From: Typhlomys cinereus
Lineage: Eukaryota; Chordata; Mammalia; Rodentia; Platacanthomyidae
Assembly (NCBI GenBank): GCA_023101885.1
Contig: JALPQD010000160.1
Span: 3,629,188-3,693,187 of the forward strand
Length of the DNA: 64,000 nucleotides
Direction of reading: 5' to 3'
Shown in pieces: positions 46,314 to 59,019 of the stretch (positions within the stretch are counted from its first letter, which is position 1; each line of letters begins with the position of its first letter). The notes beneath the pieces are model-generated. The model was not told where the DNA came from. It worked only from the letters and a program-made list of their open reading frames with translations, and made no database searches. The position numbers were made by a program, and so were the translations under genes.

Positions 46314-46439
46314 ATCTGCGGAAGGAAGGGAAGCCAGTTGCTCAGAGACCCCGGGACACCTGGAGCATGGAGCTGCAGCCAGGCCCTCCCCGCATGGGGC
46401 GGCTGCTGCTACTGCTGCTGCTGCTGCCGCCGCCGCAAG
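46310..46439 (+). CDS. Exon 1 of a secreted or type I membrane protein: 5' leader plus signal peptide
   Basis: Translation starts at ATG 46367, after a leader of about 57 bases with no upstream ATG. The 24 complete codons read MELQPGPPRMGR, then eight leucines, PPP and Q, which is a classic signal peptide (positively charged start, long Leu core). A second in-frame ATG at residue 10 could also serve as the start. The exon ends at 46439 with one base of the next codon (phase 1). The donor CAAG/GTAAGC at 46440 is near consensus. A TATA box sits at the expected distance upstream. I do not recognise the protein. The Leu run comes from a CTG repeat and is expected to vary between species. Promoter, leader, signal peptide and donor all occur in the right order, so I regard this as a real first exon. 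Confidence 0.65.
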
Positions 46440-46782
46440 GTAAGCGAGCCTTGCGCTCCGAGGCGCGATGCTTCGGCCCCACCGTCATCCTGCAGCACTC
46501 AGGAGGGGACGAGGCCCTTCTCAAGAGGTAACCCCAGGACAGAGCAATCACAGTTTGCCTCTTGAGGGATGGGAGGCAGACTTGCCCACAGATGGTGAGG
46601 TTAAGTGCGCCAAGGACCATGAAGTGAGGGCAGATATTGGGAGAGGTGAGAAATGTAGCCTTCGGAGGTAGAGGGAAGTGGGGAAAACCACAGATGCCCA
46701 ATCACTTCTATTTTTTGTGCTGTGTGGCTTTGGGCAAGTTCCTCTACTTATTTAGCTTTTTTTTTTTTTTAATTTTTAAAGT

Positions 46783-46885
46783 GGGAGAGGGGTGATGATG
46801 TTGTCCAGTGCTTACCCAGTAGCACAAGACCTTGTGTGATCCCCAATATGCAATAAAATTAAAAAACAAATAAAATAGAAATGCC
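46783..46885 (+). mobile_element. ID-like SINE fragment
   Basis: CAGTGCTTACCCAGTAGCAC, TGTGATCCCCAATATGCAAT and an A-rich end match an ID-type element. Confidence 0.45.
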
Positions 46886-48254
46886 AACATTAAGTACATT
46901 TTGATCATGGTTACAACCACGGGCTTTTTTCTTTTTTTTTTTCTGAAAGGACAAGGAAGACAGGTAGTGTAGTGAATTTTAAAGATGCCTGGATGTTTTA
47001 GTTCTATGAAGTTACCCATTGAGCCTTGACTGAACCCAGTAAGCCACAAGCTGGGCTTGATTGGTCCGTCTCTGCCCACACCAGGGATCTGAAGCAGGCG
47101 AGCCTCCTCCGTCTCCCTCTCAGGATCCCTGGGCTTAGGCAGAATCGTTTAAACTGACAAGAGCTTTGAATAGGACCTTCCGCCCACTCCACATGAGAGG
47201 GCTGGATCAGGAGAACAAGGCGCTTGTCCTGAAGTCCAGAGTCAAAAGAAGGGGTGTGGGACAGAAAGCTGGAATACATGTGTCCCCAGTCCTGCTACAC
47301 ACTGGGGCAAGCTGATGGCCTTGGTGAGCCTCCAGAGAGAAGGGTCTCATCGCCCCCTCTGCCTACTGCACAAGACAATTAATTATACTTTCCTGATCTC
47401 CAACGAGGCCCAGGACCTTTCTGATCATTCGAGTTTGTTTATTGTGAGGGGCTGGGTTGAGCCCTTCCATTTCTCCTGTTTCTCTATGATTTTTTGTCTT
47501 TTACTGATGAGTGTTGGGAGTTCTTCATGTATGCTGTCCCCCGGCTTTGCAGCGATTCCATGTGTGACAAATTCCTTCTGCCTCTGAAGCTCCTTCGTCC
47601 TTCCACTTTTTGTGAAGATGAGCAAAGTTCATGTTATAGAAATAAGTGATGGGCGCCTAGATGGGTTCTCACAAATAGGAGTGACTTGCCCAGAGCTTGC
47701 TGGGCAGGTCATTATTTGCCTTCAGAAAACACTGGAGGTTAGTGGGGGCAGGGGGAGAGGAAAAGGGGGGAGGGTTGAAAGCTTGCTGGTAGAACAGGGA
47801 AGACTTTTGAGTCTGCTCTGATTGCGAGCTGTTGGCCGAAGGAAGCTGGAGGCAAGCTAAACCAAAGCAGACCATCTTAAGCGATTCACTTGGGAAGCTT
47901 TTTTGGTTTTTCTCTAATTAGTCCTCATTTGAAAAAAGATGTAAAAAACCAGAGAACGTGGTCAATCCTGGGCCACGTGGGACTCAGCGTTCTATGCCGA
48001 TGGAAGCAGAGGTTGAGATTTTGGCTTCTCAAGTTGGTGGCTGTAGATGGCAGAGATTTAATGTCATGCTGTTTCTTTGTTTATGTTGTCTTGAGTCCTA
48101 ACAACATGAATTTTAGCTCTTTTCTACACAGTTGATACTCTTTGTGTCTTTAAGAACATTTACTGTGATGATCATCGAGAGCTATTCTTTCTAAAAGCTA
48201 TTTGCTATTTTTTTGCTATTTTTAAAATATGTTTTGCTATATTGCTATTTTGTT

Positions 48255-49834
48255 TAGATCAGCCCCAAACATCTGGGGTCAGTTTTCGTGAACAGTATAA
48301 GACAAGAATCCATTTTTATATCTATATGTTTAATGCAAATAGCCAAGTCTTTCATCTCTATTTTTTAAAAAGTCAGCTGTTTCCTCTGCTCCAACAAGCC
48401 ACCTCTGTTACAGGTTTAGGGCTATTATCTTTTGCGTGCTTATCCCTTTGTCTCCTCATTTTGAAGCGTCTCATCTTTGTATTTCCATGTAATTTTACCA
48501 GCTTGTCTATTTCTATTAAGAAAACCTGTTGGGGATTTGCTAGTGAAGCTTTGGAGTCTATGAATCAAGGTGGGGAAAACATCCTTGTGCAATACTGAGT
48601 CTTACAAACCATCACACGATAGTTTGTCTTCTTTAAAATGCCTCACAAAGTTTTGATGTCCAGGTCCTGATACATTTTGTCATACTGATTCCCGGGTGTA
48701 TGATATTTCTGCTGTATGGCAAGTGGATTTAAATGATTTTCTTCTGAAAATATTTGTGACCTGGAGGAATGGTTCAGTGTGAGAACCTGAGTGTGAATCC
48801 TCAGAATCTGTGTGAAGCCAGGCACGACAGTTAGCATCTGTCATCCTGGTGTAGGTGGAGACAGCTGATCTCCAAGAGCTCCCTCCTGGCACTGAAGAGC
48901 AGAGAGACCTTGTTTCAAAGTGGACGGTGAGGACCGGCAGATACTCAAAGTTGTCTTCAGATCTTCCACGTGCTCTCCAAGGCATGTTTCATACCCGTAC
49001 AAATGCATGTTATGCACACAAAGACAAAAAGAGTGCTCGTTATGGATGGATAGAAATAAAACTGTTCTTTATGTACTGATTTTTCAATGCAATTGAATTC
49101 TTAGGCTTTAAGTTACTCTATATATTCTTTTGGATTTTCTCTGTATATACTGGCTGTTGATGATAGTTCTGCCACTTTTCAGTTTTTATATCTTATTTCA
49201 TGGTGGTGGTATGTGTCTGTATGTTTCAGTGGTCGATGATGCTTTGTCTACACTGTCTTGCAGAAGTGGTGGCTGGCGGCATCTTTATCTTTTAGGTTCT
49301 AAAGGAAAGTGTTTGTTTTTCCATCAGTAAGTACAATGTTTGCAATAGGCTTCTTCCATAGGTTTAAATATCTCTAATTGAAATATCCAAAGTCTTAAAT
49401 GCTCAAAAATGAAGCATTTTTTGAAGATAGAAATATTTTGAATTTTGGAGTTCTTCTGAGTCCCAAATCTGAAATATTTCTGACTCCAAGCATTTCAGAC
49501 AAGGGCTACTCAACCTCTAATTCTTGTGTGATTAACAAAGTTCTATTTTGTTCCTGATTTTCAAAAGAACATTTTTTTTAAATCATAAGTGGATGTTGAA
49601 ATGTATGTAATCTTTCTCTGCACTTACTGACATTTGAGTGATTCATTTCTTTAATCTGCTAATGTAGTCCATGAAACGACTGTTATTAGTTTTTCAGCCA
49701 TTGCTTAATAGATTCTTTGCACACTACCCCCTTGTATTTATTTGTCCTACCTCTTTTTATACCTTTAAATCTAGACTTGTTCTCCAGCCTTTTTATTCCA
49801 TTTTTTTACATTTTGTATCACTAAGAAATTTAGG

Positions 49835-49835
<1 letters not shown>
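48255..49835 (-). mobile_element. L1 ORF2 remnant (antisense), with a SINE inside
   Basis: The plus strand shows phrases of L1 ORF2 in antisense and in the expected order: CTGGGGTCAGTTTTCGTG near 48277, TTCTATTAAGAAAACCTG near 48511, a block around 49090-49325, and TGGATGTTGAAATGTATG near 49591. The frame is thoroughly broken. A B4-type SINE sits at 48758-49010. The assignment is from memory of the L1 consensus. Confidence 0.55.
48758..49012 (+). mobile_element. ID-B1 composite (B4-type) SINE
   Basis: The head is GACCTGGAGGAATGGTTCAG, followed by AAGCCAGGCACGACAGTTAG, AGACCTTGTTTCAAAGTGG and the B4-type tail. Confidence 0.6.

Positions 49836-49879
<44 letters not shown>
49836..49879. repeat. 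(TG)n microsatellite
   Basis: A pure TG run of about 42 bases in inferred intron 1. Confidence 0.95.
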
Positions 49880-49880
<1 letters not shown>

Positions 49881-50717
49881 ATGCATACATATGGATCTTT
49901 CTAAATTGTTTCTTTGTGGCTAGCATCAAACCGAAATCCCTTTGGCACAAATACAGCTCCGACCATGTGTGTCTTTGTGGTTGCTGCACATTGGGACTAG
50001 AAGTGATATTGCTGACTTTTTACTGGCAATGCTGAATTTTCTAATTTGGTTGCAGCTGTGCCTGTGGGTTGCCATCTTGAAAAGGTGCCTTTCCGGGTTG
50101 TAGTGTTAAATTATCTGTGGGGGAAAAGGCTATGAGACCATGTGACCATCCATTTCCCAGTGGTGTTAGCAGCCATGGACGGTTTGTGCCTAAATTATAA
50201 CTATGGCAAATGTAAAATGATAACTCCCCATGTTCCTTCTGCCTTCCCAGTATCCCGCAGCCTTGCCCAGTACTGGGAATCAAACCCAGAGTGTCAAGAA
50301 TGTTAGGCAGGCCCTCTGCCTCTGAGCTTTAGCTCGTGTCCTCCTCGTGTCCTCCTTATTGACTCTTCTTTTTTTTTAAGCTTGAGTACCATGTTCTAGA
50401 GTTTGGGAGGAAATCAGCAGAGCAGGATAGCTATAAATTTCAGCCAACTGCTTGGGAAGAGGGAGACAGATAAGGGGAACGTGAGGGTCATGCCTTTGAG
50501 TTAGGCAAGAAGTAGGTAAGTTCAGCGATTGAGGTCAGCAAGCAGTTAGAGGGGAGGGGAGTCCTCAGAGAAAAAGTGGAGGTGTCCAGAGCATGAGAAC
50601 AAGTACTTGGGAATTTGACCAGTGTCCACAGAAGAGAAGAGGGAAGAGAAAGCTATGAATTAAAGCTCAGGAAAGCTGGCCCACCAGTGGAGATGTGTAA
50701 GCAGCTGTCTCTTCCTA

Positions 50718-50812
50718 ATTGTGAGACAAGGTTTCATTCACTGTGTATTCCAAATCCTACTGCCTCAGCCTCCCGGATAGCTGGGTGACTGACAGGTGTG
50801 TGCCACCTCACT
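50718..50812 (-). mobile_element. B1-like SINE fragment
   Basis: TGAGACAAGGTTTCATTCAC and TGCCTCAGCCTCCCGGATAG are the reverse of B1. Confidence 0.55.
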
Positions 50813-51181
50813 GGGTGCTGTCTTCTGCCCCTGGCTCTCTTTACCCTGTACATGAAATTCCCCCTTCTACCACTTTAAAAAATCAAACTCCCCCATTCTT
50901 TTTTTTTCCCCCTTGTAAAATGGATTTCCGGATATTAATCAGCAGGTGTGATCTAAGCTCATCACTTTTCATTTCGATGCCCAAGTCATTAGTGATTTGG
51001 TCAGTGAGGGTCCCTCAAGGTGACCCCATGTCCTTGTCAGTCAGTTTTCAGGTACTTTGGATAATATAAGATGATCTAAGCTAGCTTCTTATTTCCCCTA
51101 TCCTGCCCCTGAAATTAGCTGGTTTTTTTTTTTTTTTCAAAGTTCCAACTGAGAAATGGGTATTTAAGAAACTGAAATCCT

Positions 51182-51412
51182 GGGCTGGTGGAAGGGCTCA
51201 GTAGATAAAGGTGCATGTGTACAAACCCAGCAACCGGAGTTCAATTCCTGAAGTCCACATGGTGGAGAGAAAACCAACCTCCGAAAGCTGTATTTTCTCT
51301 CTCTCTCCCCCTGTCTCTGTCTCTCTCTCTCTGACATACTCTCTCTCTTTCTTTCCCTTGCTCCACTCTTCTCTTTTCATATTAAATATTTAAAACAAAG
51401 CAGAGCAAAATA
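51182..51412 (+). mobile_element. ID-related SINE with (CT)n
   Basis: GGGCTGGTGGAAGGGCTCAG, GAGTTCAATTCCTGAAG, CCACATGGTGGAGAGAAAAC, a CT-rich stretch and an A-rich end. Confidence 0.7.
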
Positions 51413-51779
51413 AAAATCTGGGTGCTAGGAGTGTGCTATGGGGTTTGTATGTCTAGGCTCTTTGGTTACATCTAAGGCATATAGTTTTATTTTTTAAAAA
51501 TATAAGTTTATACAGCCATCTTTAATTTTAGTTAACAATCAGGCTAGTTCATCTACTTCATTTCATATTCATGCTGTTCTCCCACAGTGGAAATCCAAGT
51601 AACAAATGTGTTAATAAATCTACTCATTTCCTGAATCCCGTAATACACACAACATTAATATTGCAATTACTATGAAAATATCACTATCGACAGCAAGTGA
51701 ACTTCAAGTTTTCTTTTACCCTCAGAGTATCATCCACCTGAGACATATACTAAAAACATGGTGTTCAAAACCACTTGGG

Positions 51780-52027
51780 GGTTGGAAGGATGGCTCAGGG
51801 ATTAAGGCTGCCTCGCAAGCAGAAGGTCCTGAGTTCTGATCCCAGGTCCCACCTAAAAAATGGCCAGACTGAAATGACAGCAGCCTGCACCTCTTGCTCT
51901 GGTGGGCAGAGCCTGGAAAATCCAAGCAAGAAGCAAAAAGGAGGTTAGAAGCAATCCGGGATGATTCACCAAGTCACACACAGTGCCCCCCCACCACGAA
52001 ATGAATAAATAAAATTTTAAAAAAAGA
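51780..52027 (+). mobile_element. Dimeric ID-like SINE (IDL-Geo-like), copy 9
   Basis: The head is GGTTGGAAGGATGGCTCAGG, with GTCCTGAGTTCTGATCCC. The right half has AATCCGGGATGATTCACC and CACAGTGCCC. The tail is AATGAATAAATAAAATTTT, with no (CA)n. Confidence 0.8.
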
Positions 52028-52294
52028 TGAAAGTTAAGTTTTTGCCCTTGTTCCTTTGGGTTGTGATTATGTAACTTAAAAATGAAGCTCTTTAAGTTCA
52101 GTTTGGTGTTTCTTATTGATTTCACTTTATTTTTTAAATATGTAAAACATTAATATAGCTCCAAAGTCATGTGAAAAGTTTACCTCAGAGAATTCCCATC
52201 CCCTTCCCCAGCCTTCCATCTCATTCCTACTACTTATGTAGTAATCAGCTTCGTTGGCTCCATGTCCTTTGCTTTTTGTTTAAATCTTTAAGGT

Positions 52295-52440
52295 ATTTTG
52301 TTTGAGAGGTAGAGAGAGGAGATGCACACGTGTACGTCACGGCGCATAGGTGAGGTCACAGGTCAGTCCTCTTTACTACGTTGGCTTCTGGGGATTAAAT
52401 TCAGATCACCAGATTGCATTCTTTCTTTCCAATTGCAGAA
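52295..52440 (-). mobile_element. ID-related SINE fragment
   Basis: GAGAGGTAGAGAGAGGAGATG, GGTCAGTCCTCTTTACTACG and TTAAATTCAGATCACCAG are the reverse of the ID-related class. It is truncated. Confidence 0.45.
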
Positions 52441-52764
52441 TACTGTCACAGGCCATAACTACCCTGATAAATCTCTCAATATGGACAATTTGATTGCTTT
52501 TAATATTTAGTCCAAATAATGTCATGAACAATCACATACATGTGTCTTCATGTTGTTGGACATGTAGGATGGGATCATGTCTATTTATAATATATCTATA
52601 TATAATATGCATCTATAAATATATCATATATCAATATTTAATATATGTATTATGTATAATATTCTACAGCTTGACCATCAAGTATATCTAAACTTGAGAA
52701 TTTTTACAAATGTCACAGAAATGACCGTTTAATTTCTCATTACAAAAGATGTTATCATTTCACA

Positions 52765-53870
52765 TTTTTAAAAATTTTGATTAATTTTTCCATCATTTTT
52801 AGTGTCATATACATGAATACAGTGGCTTTATAACATTTTCAACCCTTAGTCCCAAATCCCATTCACCTTCCTTTTCCCCTTACCGCCCTTCATTTTCCCT
52901 GCTGACTCTCTCCTATTTTCCAATCTTTTCATTTGTGCGACTCACCATGTTTCATCTAGTCTGTGATGACTTATGCTTGACCTGTTCATGCTCTGGCAAA
53001 CATGCTAGATCAGTGGATATGCAATTGAGAAAAGCATCCCCCTTTACTTCCCCATCAGCATTAGTCTCTCAGAGAGGTGTGGAGCTTCTTGAGCTCTTTC
53101 TGATGTTATGGTGAGATATTGATAAGACAGTTCCCATGCAATTCTTGTATAAGTGTACATATCAGTCATGAAATCTTGTATATCACAATTATATCATTCC
53201 AGGAGCTAATGATTGGCCCACTACCTTCTCTCTTTAGGCTCTTACAATCTTGCTGCCCCCTTGTCTGCGATATTCTCTGGGCCTTGGGGTGGGGGTGAGT
53301 GAGGCTTACATGTCCTGTTTAGGGACAAGAAGTCCACAGTCCCTTGTTTTCTGCATTTTGTCAGGTCATGCTTTTCAGTAATAAATTTACTTCTATTGTA
53401 AAAGCTTCTAGGTTGAGTGTTAAATGTTCTTCTAATCTATGGGTATAGTAACAAATATTTATAGAGCAGTTTGGTGTTCTGTCTTTCTAGCTAAAGGTTC
53501 ATAAGTCTGTTCTTCTCTAGTGACCTACTTCCTTTCCTTTTATAGGTTCTTATCCTAGTTAACAGAATGTGTTCCATTCTGACAAGTGGGTCTTAAGTCC
53601 AATAAGAAAACTGTTGGTTGTCTCCTTGATACTCATGCCACTATTACACTAGTGGTCACCTGTTACCATGGTGATTTTATTATAACTTGCAGATCTCACA
53701 GATTGATGAGACCTTTGGTTATTTTTCTCCCCCAATAACTTCTACAATATTCTTTGGTACTGTGTAAGCTATCCAGCAAGGAGGAAGCTCTCAAATCAGT
53801 TCCAGTTGGTGTATTTTGCCCATGTCCTTTTTATACTTGTTTGCTTTTCATTGAATACTGCTTAAGCTTC
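52765..53870 (-). mobile_element. L1 3' end region (antisense), diverged
   Basis: Plus-strand 53000-53870 is the reverse complement of 4640-5540. For example, CATTCTGACAAGTGGGTCTT and GGTCACCTGTTACCATGG have exact or near counterparts there. It is more diverged than the 43-kb copy. The 52765-53000 part is assigned only by position. Confidence 0.6.
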
Positions 53871-54324
53871 TTGAAAACTTATTTACAAGATTATTTGTGG
53901 CCCAGACTAAAAGTGACTTAACTTTAGAGAAAATATAAACACAAGCATTTTTCTTTCAGACGCTGGGCACATTGCACTGAAGAGTTACTTTGAGCTAAAT
54001 TCACCACATAGAGGGTTCCTAGAACAGACAAACCCTGTGCTAACCATTTATATACAGCCACCCCCGGATTTCACAGGGCATTGACTCCAGAACATTCTCC
54101 TCTCTGTGGATACCAAAATCTGAGAATGCTCAGATTTCTTTTACAATTTGATGCTCTATTTGGATAGCCACATGAATATCCTCCAATGTATTTTAAAATC
54201 GTCTCCTGGTGAATTTCAATACTGAGTATAATGGAAATGCTGGTTGGGAGGATCCACATGTACCTAATGCCAGTGCAGGGACCAGGATGATATAGCAGAG
54301 CTCCCATTGAAGATGGGCACGTCA

Positions 54325-54420
54325 TCATTCCCCTTTCAGATGATAGCACTGAGGAGTGAAGTAACTTGCCCAAAGCCACTCAGCTCATCAGTAGAGGATC
54401 CTGAATTTGGTCCCCTTCAG
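54325..54420 (+). mobile_element. MIR fragment
   Basis: CCCCTTTCAGATGATAGCAC, GAAGTAACTTGCCCAAAGCC and CTCAGCTCATCAGTAG match the conserved MIR core. Confidence 0.6.
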
Positions 54421-55669
54421 AGGCAGGACTCCTCATTGTCCATCTGTGTGATGCTAGAACCCACGGGAGGATAGAATCAGGCACAGACTTGTATTTAAAC
54501 TTTAAAATAGACTCAGCAAGCAACTCATGTGAAAAGACTCCTGCTTTTAAAGTTTCAGCTTCTAAAACAGAAGCAACATTATCCCAGACCCTCAATTGTC
54601 ACATGTAAGTTGTGGCACATGTAAGGAATCACTGCAGATAATAAAATACAATCCTGTTAGAATTTCATCCTCCTCGAATGGGTCAGAAGTTCTCAGGAGA
54701 TTGTCACGCCTGTGAATTCAAGCTTGTTGCCTTGGCAACACGCCCATCACAGGCCTGTCAATGCAAGCCAAGGGTGGGATCTAGGTGAAGGCATGGAGAG
54801 CAAGGAAAAGCTGTTGCACAGTGGAAGTAAAGCTAGCTAACACTTGTTTTGCAGGAAGTCAGAGTCCTTCCTGGAGTCTGCCTTCCCTTCCTGGAGGAAG
54901 TCCTTCCCAGCCTTCTAGAGACGCCATGATTCTAAGTAAGAGTTGTAAGAGATAGAGGATTTCTGGTGACCCAACGCCTTCAAATTATTTAGGAGAGGAC
55001 CAGTTTGGGTCACTCATCTGGATGCTAGGAGAGCCCTACAGAACCCTGGACCCTATCCCCCCCCAAAAACTCAATCCCGGGCACCATGGTCACATCTATC
55101 CTGCATTCCTGCTCTGAGCAGCCAGCTCAGCTATGGCATTTTCTCTCCTGAGTCCCCTTTCCTGGGATGGTCCCTGTGTCTCGTGGGTTTTTCAGACTTC
55201 ATCGTCACTCATCACGTCCCTTAAGTTGCTGCTTTTGCCCCTGTCAGTTAACTGTCTGAGCACCATCGGGAGAATGCAAGTCGGGGTGGCAGGTACTGAA
55301 CCAAATGCGAGGAATCCTCTGGGGAGGGAGACCAGATCTAAATAGAATCCCGGGAGGAGAATTAAGCACGGATATAGGTGCGGGTCGCTCTAATAGAGGC
55401 AACAGGGTTCTGAAAACCGAGGGACGGGTGTGGGCTGGGGAAATCTCAAGTGAGAGGTGCTGCAGAGCCAGCAGGACTAAAATAAACTCAGAAGAGCAGA
55501 GAAGGGGCAGCGCATGCCCAGACATAGGCTGGGTTTGGCCACCATCCACAGCTGAAGGCCGGAGCAGGCTGGCTAGCTGGAGCCTGGTGTTCCAAGGGAA
55601 GCTAGGAAACATAAGGAGAGCAAAAAAGATCAGTGTCTTTTGTGGAAAGAGACTTCCAAAAGGGTTTCA

Positions 55670-55762
55670 TCCACATCCTTCATTTTACCTTTAGAGAACC
55701 AAACCCTGGAAAGATTGCCTGACTAACCCAAAGTCACGGGCAAATGCTAGCATCTGGATTTG
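55670..55762 (+). mobile_element. MIR fragment
   Basis: CATTTTACCTTTAGAGAACC and CTAACCCAAAGTCACGGGC match the MIR core. Confidence 0.4.
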
Positions 55763-56994
55763 TCCCGGGACATGGAGTGGTGTTTTTTTTTTGGCCGCAT
55801 ATCTTCCTGTTAGCCTCTCACTCACTGGTCTTAGGTAAGTTTAACAGCTCTCCCTAGATCAGTTTTCTAAGGCAGCACACAAGGTGCTCTTTGAACACTG
55901 CCCTTTTTGGTATTCTAGAATTCGGAGACAAATGTTCAGAGGCTAGCCTTACAGTTTCAAAGAGTCTCTCTTCAAAATATCACCTTCTGCTGGCTGTGGC
56001 TCGTACCACATGGACAGAAGACCACCCACGCTCCTTAGAGGGCCTGGCATTCTATGGCGCCAGCAGCAGCCAGGTGTGACTGTTTCCTGATTCAGTGCTT
56101 GAGGCTGGTCACAGGTGGTACCTACCCACAGGCCACAACAGTATTCTGTAGGACCACCCTAAGCAACCCAGGACCACCAAAGACCCTGTTCATAGTCCTA
56201 AAAGTCCACCCTGAGTGACTTCGGACCCTCTCATACCCGGGTCACAGTGATATGAGGTCACTCTGGAGTCTGTATGTGTCCCAGGTTCTTGTGTTTGGGA
56301 GTCAAAAATTGAAACTAGAACATGCATAGAGGATTAAGACAAAGTTTATTAGAAGAGAGAAGTAATGTGAATCTGTGAAGGGCAAGAGAACCCTGGAGAA
56401 CTCAAGGACTCCAGGCATGGAATCCCATGAAGGGCAAGGAGTCAAAGATGGCTGCCATGGTTATTTATACCTTTAGTCAGGCCCAGGAAAAGTGGCTTTT
56501 CCTCATTGGTTAGCTCCAATTTCTGCAAACCTGAGTGGAGCCTTTTTTGGACCTCTACATCTCATTGCTCAATTCATATTGGGGCCCAACTCCGTTGATC
56601 TTGTGCTGGACCTCTTAATAAGGCTTTTCTACAATGGATAACTGATCTCCATATCCTTTCATGAACAGAGTTCATATGTTCCTTCAGGGTGAGCCCAGCA
56701 GTGGGGGATGACCTTCGAAGACCTTCCGAGCAGCACAGCTCAAAGCTTAGCGAATGGTAGCGCAGTTCAAGCCTGCCCTTCTTTTGCTGGCCTCTGGCCT
56801 CTTTCGGCCTGTGAAAATATCAAGAGGATCATAAATCCTGCCTTTGGGGATGCTGGTACAAAGAGCCATGAAATAGCGCCCCCTGAAGCATGACCTCAAT
56901 TCTACTTCTGTGGCCCCGGACCATCCTAACTGATACTGGGAACGCACCTTCCTTTCATCGGGGAAGAGGGCTCATCCCCCCATGCCCAGATCCT

Positions 56995-57135
56995 GCTCAC
57001 CTAACACTTTCCTGTTCTTGGATCCTCTCGGCAACCTTGGGAGGAAAGCAGGGGCCCCTAGCCTTGTTCCCATTTTATAGATGAGGAAGTCGAGAGACAG
57101 AAAGATTAAGTGCTTGCTCAAGGTCACCAAATGAC
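56995..57135 (+). mobile_element. MIR fragment
   Basis: CCCATTTTATAGATGAGGAAG, AAGATTAAGTGCTTGCTC and AAGGTCACCAAATGAC match the MIR core. Confidence 0.65.
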
Positions 57136-57485
57136 TGTTCTTCCTCAAGGAAGGGACAGAGGGCGGAAAATTTGTGCTCCGGATGCAGTGTGAATGGACA
57201 AGCGTCAAGGAAATCTGTAAATCAGAGCGCGCACATTGCTTTAATCTGGCTAGTAAAATCGCCCCACCCACCCGCCATACGGGATGGATTTCCTTGTAGG
57301 GTTGGACTCTTAGTTTGGAAATACATGAGCGCCACCCAAGGATTTTATATAATAGCTGGTGCCCAATATCCTCAGGTACCACCTAAAACAACCAAACCTG
57401 AATTTTTTTTTTTTTTTTTTTTTTTTGAGAGTGAGCATCTAGGCAGCAGAGACAAAAGCATGGCCCTGAGGCAGAAGCCTGTGTG

Positions 57486-57747
57486 ATTTTTTTTTAACTA
57501 ATTTTTTTTCATGTAGGTATGAGACTTGTGTGTACACAGGTACACAAGGGTGATATTAAGATTCATCCTGGATCGGTCTTCCACATTATTGCTCTGTGGA
57601 TTCCCAGGTTCCATCTTCCAGGGCTAAAATTACAGGCCAACATCATATCTACCTGCCATTTTTATGTGAACTCTGAAGATCTGAACTCAGGTCCCTTTGC
57701 TTGTGAGGCGAAAGGTTTTAACCACTGAGCCATCTCCCTAGCCCCCC
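57486..57747 (-). mobile_element. Dimeric ID-like SINE (IDL-Geo-like), copy 10, diverged
   Basis: The plus strand shows the T-rich tail, AAGATTCATCCTGGATCGG, GATTCCCAGGTTCCATC, TCTGAACTCAGGTCCC and TGAGCCATCTCCCTAGCC. Confidence 0.7.
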
Positions 57748-58361
57748 ACCTGCATGATTATGATCTGGCCCAGGCCTGATGCTATAACAGTCCTTCAGTT
57801 TCCAACCTCAAAGATCACTGCAGTATCTAACCTGGGTGGGCTGATCCCCAGTCAGACCAGCTCCTCAGAGTATGCACCGATATTTTTCTCCTTATTCCCA
57901 GCAGGGTGGAAAAATACACATTCCTGACCTTTCTGAGGTGGAGAGATTTTCTGAGAACTCTAAGCGCTTCCCAGATCCATGCACTTGTTGACAAAAGGGA
58001 AACATTCCCTTGGCATGGCTTGCATTCAGCGATGTCACAAGTGCTTTGCTTTCTGCCACAATGCCTTAGGCCCTGGGGGAATCTGCCAGAATTCCCATAC
58101 AGCTAGTGGAAAGCAGAAGTTAGGAATGGCACCCAAATCCCTCCAAGAGTCAGTGTGAATAGACAGAGGATCTGAGCTCTTAGTGTTTCAGTTACAGGTG
58201 TGTTCTCTCGGTGACAACCCAGAGCAGTACCGTGGAGATTCAGGCCCCAAGTTAAAAAACGTGGGCCTTCATGGATTTTATATAATATGGATGATCCCAG
58301 AATACTAAGGCCGGAAGGACCTGGAGGGTTATCTGTGAGCCACCTCCCTGGTGCTGAAGTT

Positions 58362-58560
58362 AGGACAATTACAACTGCTAATTACTGTGCTCTTGCTGTG
58401 TGTCAGATACTGCTTTTAAGGGTCATTATGATGAGCCGATGGCACAACGAGGAGTGTTACCGACTCCATGTTATAGGCAAGGAAACTGAAGCTTAGAGAG
58501 CTTGATGAGTTCAGGCTCTCTGCTGGCATACGCCTGGCACGTGGGTACCACAATCCCAGC
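58362..58560 (+). mobile_element. MIR element
   Basis: TTACTGTGCTCTTGCTGTGT, GTCAGATACTGCTTTTAAG, GCAAGGAAACTGAAGCTTAG and AGCTTGATGAGTTCAGG follow the MIR order over almost its full length. Confidence 0.65.
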
Positions 58561-59019
58561 TTCTTCTTGGATTAGCATCCCAGGGTGCATATCTTCGTTT
58601 AGATAACTATTGCTGTATCCCTGAGCTGATCTTGATTGGAGACTGTGTGGACAGGGCCAACTCCTGACGTCCAGCTCCGCAGAATGGAGTTCACCAAAAC
58701 CCTCCTCCATCTCTTATCCTGATCTTCATGCTGTGTTTAAAGATACTGTCCACCTGTTTCAGTGTGCTCTGCCCTGCGCTCCTTCCCCCTCCTCTCTTGC
58801 CTTCTTTAAATCCAGTGTCTTTACTATTTCAGTTCCGACAGCCATACTGCAAAGGCTATGGCTAAGCACCAGAGATCCGCGCTCCCATTTCACATGGGAT
58901 GATCTCTTTTCAGTGCCAGTTCAGATGAGGGACAGGTAGGCAAGCTATGGTGCATAATAGTCATTCCAACCTGGTGCCTAATTTTGTATGAAACATGTAT
59001 AACTTTTAGTGGTTTTTTT

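Noticed and set aside
47425..47625. 66-codon minus-strand frame rich in Lys and Glu
   Set aside because: No splice signals, no recognised domain, and the length is within chance expectation.
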